DNA of 64,000 bases from positions 3,534,001 to 3,598,000 of the forward strand of contig OY970289.1 in the NCBI GenBank assembly GCA_963716135.1. Reading direction: 5' to 3'. This document shows positions 44,694-52,699 of the stretch, one piece after another. How positions within the stretch are numbered: position 1 is the stretch's first letter; the number at the start of each line of letters is the position of its first letter. Under the pieces are notes generated by a model that was not told the origin of the DNA, did no database searches, and saw only the letters and a list, made by a program, of their open reading frames with translations. The stretch comes from CAVRAW01 sp963716135 (GTDB taxonomy: Bacteria; Planctomycetota; Planctomycetia; Pirellulales; JADZDJ01). Both the position numbers and the translations under genes were made by a program.

Positions 44694-46046
44694 TCATATT
44701 AAAGAGCCGGCTCCGTTTCCCAAATGCCGCTGGACTTCATTTCCAAGCTCATCGAATCGAAATGAAGCTCGATAGTGCGTATCGATATCATCTAGCCGAC
44801 CGATTTTTGGCATGTATGACGATCTCAAGTCCGGATGAATGAGCGCAGACAATCGCGGATGTTCAGCCAAGTCTTCCACCCATTCTCGTGGGATTCTGAT
44901 TGATTTGGATCCGCTCACTGGAACTTCTCCAGTGGATGCCAAAGAAAAATCAGGATCCATCACACTCCAGAGGTCAGGCATTTGACTCAGCCTTCGATTC
45001 CACCGGTCGAGGATAAGCTTAAATCTCCTTATTTCACTCATTGTCAACGGTTCAACGATTCCTTGCGTACGTTGAGCAACTTGAAGGCTAGTCGTTAGCA
45101 ACTCTTGTAACTGCCCCTCAAGGTAATCGATGCCCGCACGTGTCGGTAAAGGCTTGGAATGCCGATTGAATGGCGTTAGTACACCTACCACGGGACCGTT
45201 TGCACAAATTGCAGGATACAATTCATCATGATAACCCGTCTCGGATCCGTGATGGCTTACTTTAACAAACAAGCTCGAAAGCGAACCGTCATTACTGTAA
45301 TCTCGCCATACTTCCTCCCATCCTAGTCGCTCCATATCACCTGCCAATAAAATTCGCGATTTCCCAAATTCAATTACAATTGCGGGACTCGCGATGTTGT
45401 GATTAACGTTTGTCGGGTCCCATCCTTCGGCGATTTCTCCATCATCATCAAGTAACCCCATGAGATTCTCTGCTAAACGCTCCTTGTAAGTTACGCATAG
45501 CGCCTCACTTGGGCCTAAGAGACGGATCATGACAGGCTCACCGGGGATAGATCGTGGCTTCGGTCCATTAAACAGGCAAATATCTGCCCGGTTAGGATTG
45601 CTCAAAGCACATTGTTCAAACACAGCCTCTTTGATCTTCATTAACTCCACTGAAAAAATTCCCGGTGGATCGTCCAATAAAGATTCGATCGGCAAGCGTC
45701 TATCAGAGAGGAGCAACGCCTTGAAATATCGTTCAAGTGAAATCGCTTGAAAAGCGTCGAATATCCAAATCTGGTCGATCCGGTTCCTGTATTCTTCCAA
45801 AATGTGCGATAGTCCCCTCCCATGATCTTCGTGGGGGTGAGTGAACGCAACGAATGCCAGTCGATCGGCGCGCAGTTCCTCCACTAAGAAATGAAGTGTA
45901 GGGTTCTTTTTGATCCTGTCCGCAGCCGCTAGGTCGAGCTTGGGGCTAAAGCAATCTATGACGCCAACGCTTCCGTTAGGAAACTCGAGTATGATGCTTT
46001 CGCCAAAACCTGCGCCTATTACGTGGACAGTGAGAATTCCCGCCAT
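44694..46046 (-). CDS. MBL-fold metallo-hydrolase, ComEC/Rec2-like
   Basis: 450 residues. The metal site THPHEDHGRG (His70, His72, Asp74, His75) is of the two-zinc beta-lactamase fold, with LLAGDMER and SHHGSETG supplying later ligands as in the ComEC/Rec2 hydrolase domain. There are no membrane segments, so it is a free-standing soluble enzyme. The last 150 residues are of no known family. The DNA is clearly AT-richer than glgB just upstream. It is the last gene of a three-gene leftward operon cut by an IS, which suggests an acquired defence or conflict island, although no known system is matched. Confidence 0.82.
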   Translation of the reverse strand: MAGILTVHVIGAGFGESIILEFPNGSVGVIDCFSPKLDLAAADRIKKNPTLHFLVEELRADRLAFVAFTHPHEDHGRGLSHILEEYRNRIDQIWIFDAFQAISLERYFKALLLSDRRLPIESLLDDPPGIFSVELMKIKEAVFEQCALSNPNRADICLFNGPKPRSIPGEPVMIRLLGPSEALCVTYKERLAENLMGLLDDDGEIAEGWDPTNVNHNIASPAIVIEFGKSRILLAGDMERLGWEEVWRDYSNDGSLSSLFVKVSHHGSETGYHDELYPAICANGPVVGVLTPFNRHSKPLPTRAGIDYLEGQLQELLTTSLQVAQRTQGIVEPLTMSEIRRFKLILDRWNRRLSQMPDLWSVMDPDFSLASTGEVPVSGSKSIRIPREWVEDLAEHPRLSALIHPDLRSSYMPKIGRLDDIDTHYRASFRFDELGNEVQRHLGNGAGSLI

Positions 46047-46060
46047 GGCGCTTAGAAGAG

Positions 46061-46741
46061 CTATTTCTTATCAATTCCCAGATCAACTTCTGACAATTCT
46101 TCTCGAAACCTTTTTTGAAGTCTTTCAAATTCGGACAATAGTCGCTGCTTCGCTATGCTATCGACCTCGACCGCCTTTTGAACAACCGACTCATTATCTA
46201 AAGACCAAAAAAACTGTTGGCCAGGACGAAGCGGGACTGACTGCAGCTTGTCTCGGTCGATTGCAGTTCGGATTTTAAGCCCATTGGCAAGATCGATCCA
46301 GCAACTGCAGGAATCCTGCGCAACAGCAATTATTTCAGCGCTTACGATGCGGTTCTTGACGGGCCTACTTCTAGCGCGCCATCTTTCATAAGCGCTTCTC
46401 CAAATTATTGCGGCCTTTAGAGTCGCGACAGGATCTTCTGCCTCCAGATTGCGATTCTCCAGTATTGCTTCTCTTGAACTTGAACCAAGGAAGTCTTTGT
46501 AGATGAAGTTGTGAAACGTCAGCCTCATTCGGGATCTTGCGTTTTCAACCTCCGCGGCATTCATTTGTTCAAGCTTACCTAAATTATATTCGCGATCGCA
46601 CCTACTTTTCGAGTAACCCCGAGATTCAAACAAGGAACGCCACCTCCGGTGCTTGGCCAGCTTCCCTTTGCGGTACATTGTCCGAGAAGACCCATACGGA
46701 TCCCACCCAGCCGCAATGAGTTGTTCATTTACTGTTGACAT
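46061..46741 (-). CDS. Hypothetical protein of the MBL operon
   Basis: 226 residues, mostly alpha-helical and charged. No domain is recognised. Features seen: RYx-type basic patches (YRKGKLAKHRRWRSLF), a short beta segment (NRIVSAEIIAVAQDSCSCW) and a helical C-terminus (AKQRLLSEFERLQKRFREEL) that looks like a coiled coil. It sits 14 bases before the MBL gene and 7 bases after the stop of the truncated gene above, so the three are one operon. Confidence 0.7.
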   Translation of the reverse strand: MSTVNEQLIAAGWDPYGSSRTMYRKGKLAKHRRWRSLFESRGYSKSRCDREYNLGKLEQMNAAEVENARSRMRLTFHNFIYKDFLGSSSREAILENRNLEAEDPVATLKAAIIWRSAYERWRARSRPVKNRIVSAEIIAVAQDSCSCWIDLANGLKIRTAIDRDKLQSVPLRPGQQFFWSLDNESVVQKAVEVDSIAKQRLLSEFERLQKRFREELSEVDLGIDKK

Positions 46742-46748
46742 AGCAGCC

Positions 46749-46982
46749 TTAATCCCGTTGCTCGTACACTACAAAATTCATACTCATCTTTTCAGCCGCA
46801 AGACGGCTTATTCGAATTCGCTCTTTTGCGCTATTTAATTCATTGGCCAACGATTCCAAATCCATCGCATCAAGCGAAATGTGTATTGTTTCGACGTTGC
46901 CACTATCGAAGTATTTCACAACAAGAGTGTTCGCTTGAATCATTGATAGGATTCTTGTCCCTGCTTCGTCGTAGAGCGGTCG
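46749..46982 (-). pseudogene. 3' remnant of a gene cut by IS3 copy 1
   Basis: About 77 codons are left (LYDEAGTRILSMIQANTLVV, ISLDAMDLESLANELNSAKE, FVVYEQRD). The frame runs straight into the right-hand part of the IS, so the 5' end has been removed. The sequence on the other side of the IS is a non-coding spacer, so the missing part is not there. It was the first gene of the MBL operon. The family is unknown. Confidence 0.75.
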
Positions 46983-47011
46983 TGACTTGCTTTGATTTCC
47001 TGTACCAGAGG

Positions 47012-48049
47012 TTATGAAGGTACGCCTTGGGTGATTCCGCTGTGCTGCGGAGCGTAGGCCGTAGGCCGAAGCGGAGCAGCACAGCGGGCCGCGAACTCGA
47101 CCGGGGTCACATACCCCAGCGAGCTGTGCGGCCGGTGATGGTTGTAATCCTCCTTCCAAGTGGCGGTCAGCTTCCGGGCCGACGCCAAACTCTCGAACAT
47201 CTCGACCGCCAACAACTCGTCCCGCAGCCGGCTGTGGAAACTCTCAGCGTAGCCGTTCTCCCAGGGGCTGCCAGGCGCGATGTACAAAGTCTCGATCCCC
47301 ACTTGCTTCGTCCAGCGCCCAATCGCCTGGGCGATGAACTCCGGACCATTGTCGCTGCGAATGCACTTCGGCACGCCCCGCATGGCGAATAGCTCCGCCA
47401 GCGTGTCGATCACGTCTTCGCTGGTGATGCTGCGATCCACCTTCAGTGCTAAACATTCCCGCGTATATTCATCCACGATCGACAGCCACTTCAGCGTGCT
47501 GCCGCTGGCGGTGCGATCGAACACAAAATCCCAGCACCACACGTGGTCTTGATGCTCGGCTCGGCGCTGCTGACAGCCGTTGATGCTCATTCCCAAACTC
47601 CGGCGTTTCCGTCTCTTTCGCGGTACTTTTAACCCTTCTCGACGCCACAGCCGATAGACTCGCGTGTCGCTGGCGCGCCAAGCCTCCCCGCGCAGCAAGG
47701 CGCCGATCCGGCGATAACCGAATCGCGGTCGCTGGCACACCAACTCCCGCATTCGCCGCGTCAAAGCTGCCTCGTCGTCTCGCGGTTGGGCCTGGTAACG
47801 CTGACTGCTGCGCGGCTGATCCAACACCTCGCACGCCCTTCGCTCGGACACCTGGAACGCTGCTTGCAGTTCACAGGCCGCCACGCGCTTCCGGCAAGGG
47901 CTTACCAGTTTCCCTCCGTGATGTGTTTGAGCATCTGGTTGTCCAACGACAGGTCGGCCACCAGTTGCTTCAAACGCTTGTTCTCCTCCTCCAACTGCTT
48001 CAGCCGCTTGGCCTCCTCCGCCTTCATCCCGCCGTACTGGTTCCGCCAA
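47012..48049 (-). CDS. IS3-family transposase orfB (DDE integrase core), copy 1
   Basis: The open frame is 345 codons; the true OrfB part is about the last 290, after the orfA stop. The rve core has the DDE triad: Asp in WCWDFVFDRT, Asp in CIRSDNGPEF and Glu in SPWENGYAESFHSRLRDEL. The upstream HTH-21 region is RRMRELVCQRPRFGYRRIGA. Fully open, so the element should be active. Confidence 0.93.
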   Translation of the reverse strand: MAEPVRRDEGGGGQAAEAVGGGEQAFEATGGRPVVGQPDAQTHHGGKLVSPCRKRVAACELQAAFQVSERRACEVLDQPRSSQRYQAQPRDDEAALTRRMRELVCQRPRFGYRRIGALLRGEAWRASDTRVYRLWRREGLKVPRKRRKRRSLGMSINGCQQRRAEHQDHVWCWDFVFDRTASGSTLKWLSIVDEYTRECLALKVDRSITSEDVIDTLAELFAMRGVPKCIRSDNGPEFIAQAIGRWTKQVGIETLYIAPGSPWENGYAESFHSRLRDELLAVEMFESLASARKLTATWKEDYNHHRPHSSLGYVTPVEFAARCAAPLRPTAYAPQHSGITQGVPS

Positions 48050-48189
48050 CGCAAGTACGTCGCTTCGCTCACCTCCAAGGCCTGCAACACCGCCGCTAGG
48101 TCTTGCCCGGCGTTCAGCATCGCATCGGCGTCCCGCAGCTTTCTGACAATCTGCTCCGGACCGTGCCGCTTCCTACGTTTCGTCGTCAT
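47902..48189 (-). CDS. IS3-family transposase orfA, copy 1
   Basis: 95 residues. Helix-turn-helix DNA-binding protein (RRKRHGPEQIVRKLRDADAM, LEVSEATYLRWRNQYGGM) followed by a leucine zipper (LKQLEEENKRLKQLVADLSL). It ends where orfB continues in another frame; a minus-one slip near its end (GGGAAAC) would make the OrfAB fusion used by the family. Confidence 0.93.
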   Translation of the reverse strand: MTTKRRKRHGPEQIVRKLRDADAMLNAGQDLAAVLQALEVSEATYLRWRNQYGGMKAEEAKRLKQLEEENKRLKQLVADLSLDNQMLKHITEGNW

Positions 48190-48264
48190 CCTGAAGATCT
48201 CCTTGCCCTCCTCGGGCTGTTGAGACCTTCATAATCGATGGATCAGTTTTTCAACAGCAGCTCA

Positions 48265-48415
48265 GAGGGACGAGCCTTCTACATTCTGCATTTTGCCTTT
48301 TGCATTCTGCACCGCCTCCCGTTCACTCCTCATTGCTCAATGTTCTTAGCTCTATTCCGCGTTCATCCGCGTCAATTCGCGGCCAATGCTGCTCCGTGCC
48401 TCTGCGTCTCCGTGG
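48265..48415. other. Low-complexity spacer, no gene seen
   Basis: About 150 bases of short pyrimidine-rich words (ATTCTGCATTTTGCCTTTTG, TCACTCCTCATTGCTCAATG, CGCGTTCATCCGCG) between the IS and the desaturase gene. Confidence 0.6.
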
Positions 48416-49645
48416 TTAATCTTGCTCCGCCGCCTCATCCATAAACCGCCGAATATTCCGCTGCGTTTCGTTATCGAACTCTTCGCTAAACGTCGTCGGG
48501 CTACAAAACACAAACTTCAACCCCAGCATCGTGTACGAGGGAATCACTTCCAGATCATCGTAGAACTCCCTGGCCATGCGGCGCAGCTTCCACAGCCGAT
48601 GCCACGGCACCGCCGCAATATCATGATGCTCCACGTGCAGCCCGGCATTGAAGGTGAGCAGGTTAATGATCCGCCCATAATTCGAAGCCGACGGCTGATA
48701 CTTCCGCGTCCCATGAAAGTGCGAAATGCCCAGCACAATGCCCAGCATCAGCGGGTGCAAAAACCCGGTCATGAAGGCCGAAGCCGCCGTCAGATACAAA
48801 ATCGGCTTCCACCACATGCCGACCACCGCGCCGTACCACATCAAAAGCCCGCACATCGCGAAATACAGCACCGGATAAATCACCGTCCACAGCTCGATCC
48901 CATCGGCCTTATACCCGCTAACCAAATGCTGATCGGCCAACACCGCCAAGGTGCGGTCGCTAGGCTTTACTCGCCCGCGAATCAAATCGGTGAACACGTA
49001 CATCACCAGCCCGATCGCACTGCGGCCGATCTGCGTAGTAATCATCAACAGCGAATACGGGAAGAACATGGGCGAGAGGATGCGCGACGTCAAAAAAAAT
49101 GTCCGCCGGCGGGTAATAAAATCCTTCTTCGCTCCCATGTCGCTGTGATGCGTCAGATGCTCCACCCACCAGGTGTGATGCCCGGAGAGAAACATCGGCA
49201 GCGACGTGACGGTGAACATCACGCGGTTGGGAAAAGCCCTTTTGAAAATCGAATTATGCGTGCACTCGTGCGCCAACTGAAACAGGCACACGTTGATCAT
49301 CGAGCCCACAACCCACGCCAATGCAATCACGCCCCACCAAGGCAACTGCGCCGCCAGCGCCGCCAGCGCCACCTGGCCGCCGGCGCAGAGCAAGCAAAAA
49401 AGCGCCGTCGAAGGCGAATTGCCCATGATGCCCCGAATTTCCGGGTGCGCCCGCAGCATCGCCCGGCAGCGATCGCGGTGCCACACGGCCTCGGGCTTTT
49501 CGTCATCGGGCACGCGGTCGAGAATATCGACCTCGAAGCCAGGAAACACAGGCGCGGCACTGCCCAGCACCCGAAGATGAAACTTCGGCCGGAAGCGTTT
49601 GGTGCGTTTGGCAGGCGAGGCAGAAGATGGCGTCGCACTAGCCAT
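48416..49645 (-). CDS. Fatty acid desaturase, dihydroceramide delta-4-desaturase-like
   Basis: 409 residues of membrane-bound di-iron desaturase. Three histidine boxes are visible: HECTH (126-130), HLTHH (about 163-167) and HVEHH (near 330), with three or four hydrophobic pairs between. The text after the third box, NAGLHVEHHDIAAVPWHRLW and REFYDDL, is close to that of eukaryotic DEGS sphingolipid desaturases (EHHDFPN then EYYDNL). It may therefore desaturate a sphingoid or long-chain amide rather than a glycerolipid acyl chain. The start ATG at 49645 lacks a strong ribosome site. Confidence 0.84.
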   Translation of the reverse strand: MASATPSSASPAKRTKRFRPKFHLRVLGSAAPVFPGFEVDILDRVPDDEKPEAVWHRDRCRAMLRAHPEIRGIMGNSPSTALFCLLCAGGQVALAALAAQLPWWGVIALAWVVGSMINVCLFQLAHECTHNSIFKRAFPNRVMFTVTSLPMFLSGHHTWWVEHLTHHSDMGAKKDFITRRRTFFLTSRILSPMFFPYSLLMITTQIGRSAIGLVMYVFTDLIRGRVKPSDRTLAVLADQHLVSGYKADGIELWTVIYPVLYFAMCGLLMWYGAVVGMWWKPILYLTAASAFMTGFLHPLMLGIVLGISHFHGTRKYQPSASNYGRIINLLTFNAGLHVEHHDIAAVPWHRLWKLRRMAREFYDDLEVIPSYTMLGLKFVFCSPTTFSEEFDNETQRNIRRFMDEAAEQD

Positions 49646-49677
49646 GTGCTTTACCGGCAGAATTGCAGGATGGATAA

Positions 49678-49786
49678 GAAATGACTAAATGACGGAATGA
49701 CTCAATGACTAAATGTCGGCACCAGGACGCCGAACCGATTCATTTAGACATTCAGTCATTTAGACATTCAGGCATTGCAATTGAAC
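49678..49786. repeat. Word-repeat inverted repeat (TGACTAAATG type)
   Basis: The left arm (49679-49715) has ATGACTAAATGACGGAATGA and CTCAATGACTAAATG. The right arm (49740-49785) has CATTTAGACATTCAGTCATT and TAGACATTCAGGCATT, an imperfect reverse complement. It has the same architecture as the polypurine hairpins of the lipid locus but different words. Confidence 0.72.
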
Positions 49787-49874
49787 GGCCGAAATCCTAC
49801 CCCGCTGGTATGACAAATTCAACCGTGGCGGCCGCTTGCGGACCGATTCCCCAGCCGGAACTGTACGGTACCGT

Positions 49875-52154
49875 TCAATCCATTTCCTGAGTCGATGTCA
49901 GGTTTTGCCCGGGCGCCAGTTTGAAATCCAGTTCGTTCTGTAATTCCTTGAACCAGGCGTTGTCGATGCCGGCGTTGTCGCTCGCGGCGATCATGGCATA
50001 GACATTGGAGGCCGCCGGCGTTTCCATCGAGGTGATGAATTCTTCGCGCAGCTTGTCTTGCTTGGGCTCCTCGCTTTCAACTTGCACGACGTAGTAAATC
50101 GTCAGCGGTTGATTGGCCGCGACGCCCGCCTGACCCGGCTGGAGCGCAAACACGGCTTTCATGAAATCATTGCCGGCATCCTTCACGCCCGAGACTTCGG
50201 TGAGATACGGAAAGGCGTTGGGATCGCTGCTGCGGCGGCTAAGCCAACTGAACGGCCCGGCAGTGAAAATTTCGGCGGCCTGGTCTTTGAAAACTTCCTT
50301 GAGCGGCTTTTGCAACCGCCGCGCTTCGGAGGCGTATTCGTCCGCTTTGGTTTGCGCCAGCTTGCGAGCTTCGATCATCTTCCAGGCGTGCAAGACTTTG
50401 TCCTTGATTTCGTCCAAGGGGGGCACGCGCACCGGCTCGTCGGCCAATTTCCACCAGAGGTATCGGTTCTTTTCCAGATCTTCCGTTTCTTGCGATTGAT
50501 ACTTGGGAAAGTTGGGTTGAAACGCCATGGTTACAAACGGCGTGATCTTGTACGAGCCGGCCACCAACTGGTGCGACTTGCCCAGATCCGTATCCTCGGC
50601 CGCTTGCGGGTAGGTGATCAGGTCGGTTTGCTTCGCTTCCAGGCCGTGTTGCTTGGCCATGGCGGCGAAATCCATTGGAGCGGGAGCCTTGGCGGAGGTG
50701 TCGCCGCGGGTTTGATCGCGGCGATACTTATCCATAGCGCGGCCGAATTGATCCATTGTCAACCGCAAGGCGGCGAAGGCGTCGTCGACCTTGTGTTCCA
50801 CTTTTTGGGCGGCCACGCTGTTGCGGATTTTCTCGGAAACTTTGCTGAGCGGCTCGTATTCGACAGGGCGCGATGGAGGTGTCTGGGTTCCTGGTGTCTG
50901 GTCGGCTGCTTTACCGGTTTCGCCCGTCTTGTCGTCGGCCTTCGGCGCATCCGATTTTGCAGGCTCTGATTTTGCAGGTTCTGATTTTGCAGGCTCTGAT
51001 TTTGCAGGCTCTGATTTTGCAGGCTCTGATTTTGCAGGCTCTGATTTTGCAGGCTCTGATTTTGGCGCGCCGCTTTTGCCGGCTTGCGCCAACTCGATTT
51101 CGGCGCCGTCGGCCAGCGCAAGCATTTCGCCGTCGAGTGAATTTGCGCGGGGCGGGGCGCTGGATTGTTTCTTGCCACTGGATTTGGAATCGCCCGATTT
51201 TTCGCTGGGCTTCTCGTCCGTTTTGCCGGGCTCGTCGGGCAAATTCGATTTCTTGAAGAACACGTCCTTGTAGCGATCGTAGTAATCCTTGATTTCTTGC
51301 TCGGTCACTTTGGGCAATTCCGCGGCGACGAGTTTTTCGTTATCGGCTTTGAAGTATTGAAACTGCGCTCGCATGGGCTGCTTGAACCCGGGCGTGGGGC
51401 TGTCTGGCTGGGGGAACGAATCCTTGTACTGATCGTAGAAGGCGACCAACTGCGCATCGGTCGGATTGGGCACATTACCGACGAACTTGTCGACCGCCAG
51501 CGGCAGCATCTCGGCCGTCACTTTGCGATTCAGCCGGCAGAAATAGTCCCAGCGATCGGCCGGCGTGTCGCCGCGGAAGACCACTCCCATTCCTTCTCGC
51601 CGGCTCAGCACGGGGCGGAACATTTCCTTCAGCTTCAGCACCGCCAGTTCGAAGCGCAGCGCGTCGAACAGATTCGATTGGCTGATGGAGCGGCGATCGG
51701 CCGACAAACTGGCGATAATTTTCGAAAAATCTTGCGGTCGGACGCGGTCAGACGTCCAACCACGCAGAAAATCGTTGACCGTCTTGTCGCTGATCACGAT
51801 GCCCAATTCATTGGCTTTTTTCTCCAGCACCATCGATTCGATAATGCCCTCGTCCGACAGGGGCATGTTTTGGGCGAGGATGAACTCAGCTTGACGCGGA
51901 TCGGCCCCGGAGGCTTGCATTGCCATCAACAGGAAGTTCCGGACCATCTGGCGCATGTAGCGTTGATTTTGGAGATCGCTGCGGCGCACCTTGCCGTACT
52001 TCCACGAAAACACTTCGGGGTTTTGGATTTCGCCGGAGGGGCTGCCGAATCGAGACCACGTTCCCAAGAAAACGAAGGCAAACATGGCCAAGACGGTGAG
52101 CACGACCATCATGACCTTCTGGTTCTTGCGGAACATCCGAAACGGACTTGCCAT
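49875..52154 (-). CDS. PpiD/SurA-like periplasmic folding factor with KSEPA repeats
   Basis: 759 residues. An N-terminal membrane anchor (VMMVVLTVLAMFAFVFLG) and a SurA-N-like helical domain (MPLSDEGIIESMVLEKKANE, LGIVISDKTVNDFLRG) resemble PpiD, a periplasmic chaperone. No complete parvulin PPIase domain can be recognised. A hydrophilic linker with seven tandem KSEPA repeats (residues about 365-400) follows, then a second alpha/beta region. Fold assignment is by the N-terminal pattern only. It is alone on the strand, with a divergent 545-base spacer to topA. Confidence 0.68.
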   Translation of the reverse strand: MASPFRMFRKNQKVMMVVLTVLAMFAFVFLGTWSRFGSPSGEIQNPEVFSWKYGKVRRSDLQNQRYMRQMVRNFLLMAMQASGADPRQAEFILAQNMPLSDEGIIESMVLEKKANELGIVISDKTVNDFLRGWTSDRVRPQDFSKIIASLSADRRSISQSNLFDALRFELAVLKLKEMFRPVLSRREGMGVVFRGDTPADRWDYFCRLNRKVTAEMLPLAVDKFVGNVPNPTDAQLVAFYDQYKDSFPQPDSPTPGFKQPMRAQFQYFKADNEKLVAAELPKVTEQEIKDYYDRYKDVFFKKSNLPDEPGKTDEKPSEKSGDSKSSGKKQSSAPPRANSLDGEMLALADGAEIELAQAGKSGAPKSEPAKSEPAKSEPAKSEPAKSEPAKSEPAKSEPAKSDAPKADDKTGETGKAADQTPGTQTPPSRPVEYEPLSKVSEKIRNSVAAQKVEHKVDDAFAALRLTMDQFGRAMDKYRRDQTRGDTSAKAPAPMDFAAMAKQHGLEAKQTDLITYPQAAEDTDLGKSHQLVAGSYKITPFVTMAFQPNFPKYQSQETEDLEKNRYLWWKLADEPVRVPPLDEIKDKVLHAWKMIEARKLAQTKADEYASEARRLQKPLKEVFKDQAAEIFTAGPFSWLSRRSSDPNAFPYLTEVSGVKDAGNDFMKAVFALQPGQAGVAANQPLTIYYVVQVESEEPKQDKLREEFITSMETPAASNVYAMIAASDNAGIDNAWFKELQNELDFKLAPGQNLTSTQEMD
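50953..51060. repeat. 15-bp tandem repeat encoding KSEPA
   Basis: Seven near-identical copies of GATTTTGCAGGCTCT, one with a single change (GGTT). It lies inside the PpiD/SurA-like gene and codes KSEPA on the minus strand. A repeat-number variant is likely between strains. Confidence 0.9.
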
Positions 52155-52467
52155 GGATCGTTTCCTGTACGTTATTTATGGATCTGAACGGGGCGGTCTC
52201 GTCGCCCAAAGTGCCTTCCCCAACGGCAGATGCAGCCACCCCGAACATCAAACCCGCCTTGACAACCGGTGTGCGGCGGTTGTATGCGAATATAGCCGCC
52301 ATCGGCGCAAGTCGTTATGGTTGTGGAGCGACCGATTGTAGCGCGACGTGACGTAAATGCAATCCCAGTCGGGCGCAGCGACCCGAAACGGCCGACGAAA
52401 ACACGACCGCGATGACTCGAGTTGAAGCCGCAAAACGTGTCGTTTTTTTGCGATCCCGAAAGGTAAT

Positions 52468-52602
52468 ATGAGCATTGTTGCGCCGCGCTGGGCGTACAAT
52501 CTGCAGTACGCAGGTCGGCCGCCGGCCGGTGTGTCGGTGCCGGTTGTAGGAGTGGTTGCGCCGACGGGCATCACCACGGTGTCGGTCGTGCCGGTTGGGT
52601 AG
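52468..52602 (+). CDS. Possible 44-residue small protein in the topA spacer
   Basis: ATG with AAAGG upstream and a TAG stop at 52600. The sequence is Val/Gly/Pro-rich (VPVVGVVAPTG, TVSVVPVG) and has no recognised family. It lies in the 545-base spacer between the PpiD-like gene and topA, in which I see no other gene. It may be spurious. Confidence 0.25.
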   Translation: MSIVAPRWAYNLQYAGRPPAGVSVPVVGVVAPTGITTVSVVPVG

Positions 52603-52699
52603 AGGCTAAGTTTTCGGGGTCACGTTGAGGCCTACAATGGGCGATAAGTAGTCACAAATACCCCAAATTCACCAATTTAAACGTATAGCAGCCTTATTT

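Larger units (their letters stand above)
46983..48264 (-). mobile_element. IS3-family insertion sequence, copy 1 (IS407-like)
   Basis: 1282 bases with ends TGACTTGC and GCAGCTCA, which form imperfect inverted repeats of about 25 bases (TGACTTGCTTTGATTTCCTG versus TGAGCTGCTGTTGAAAAACT). It has the two-frame orfA/orfB organisation and appears identical to copy 2 at 56443-57724. The flanks GTCG and GAGG do not match, so no target duplication remains. This suggests a deletion next to the element that removed the 5' part of the neighbouring gene. Confidence 0.93.

Noticed and set aside
50953..51060. CRISPR array
   Set aside because: The units are identical 15-mers in tandem without spacers and are in frame with a coding sequence (KSEPA).
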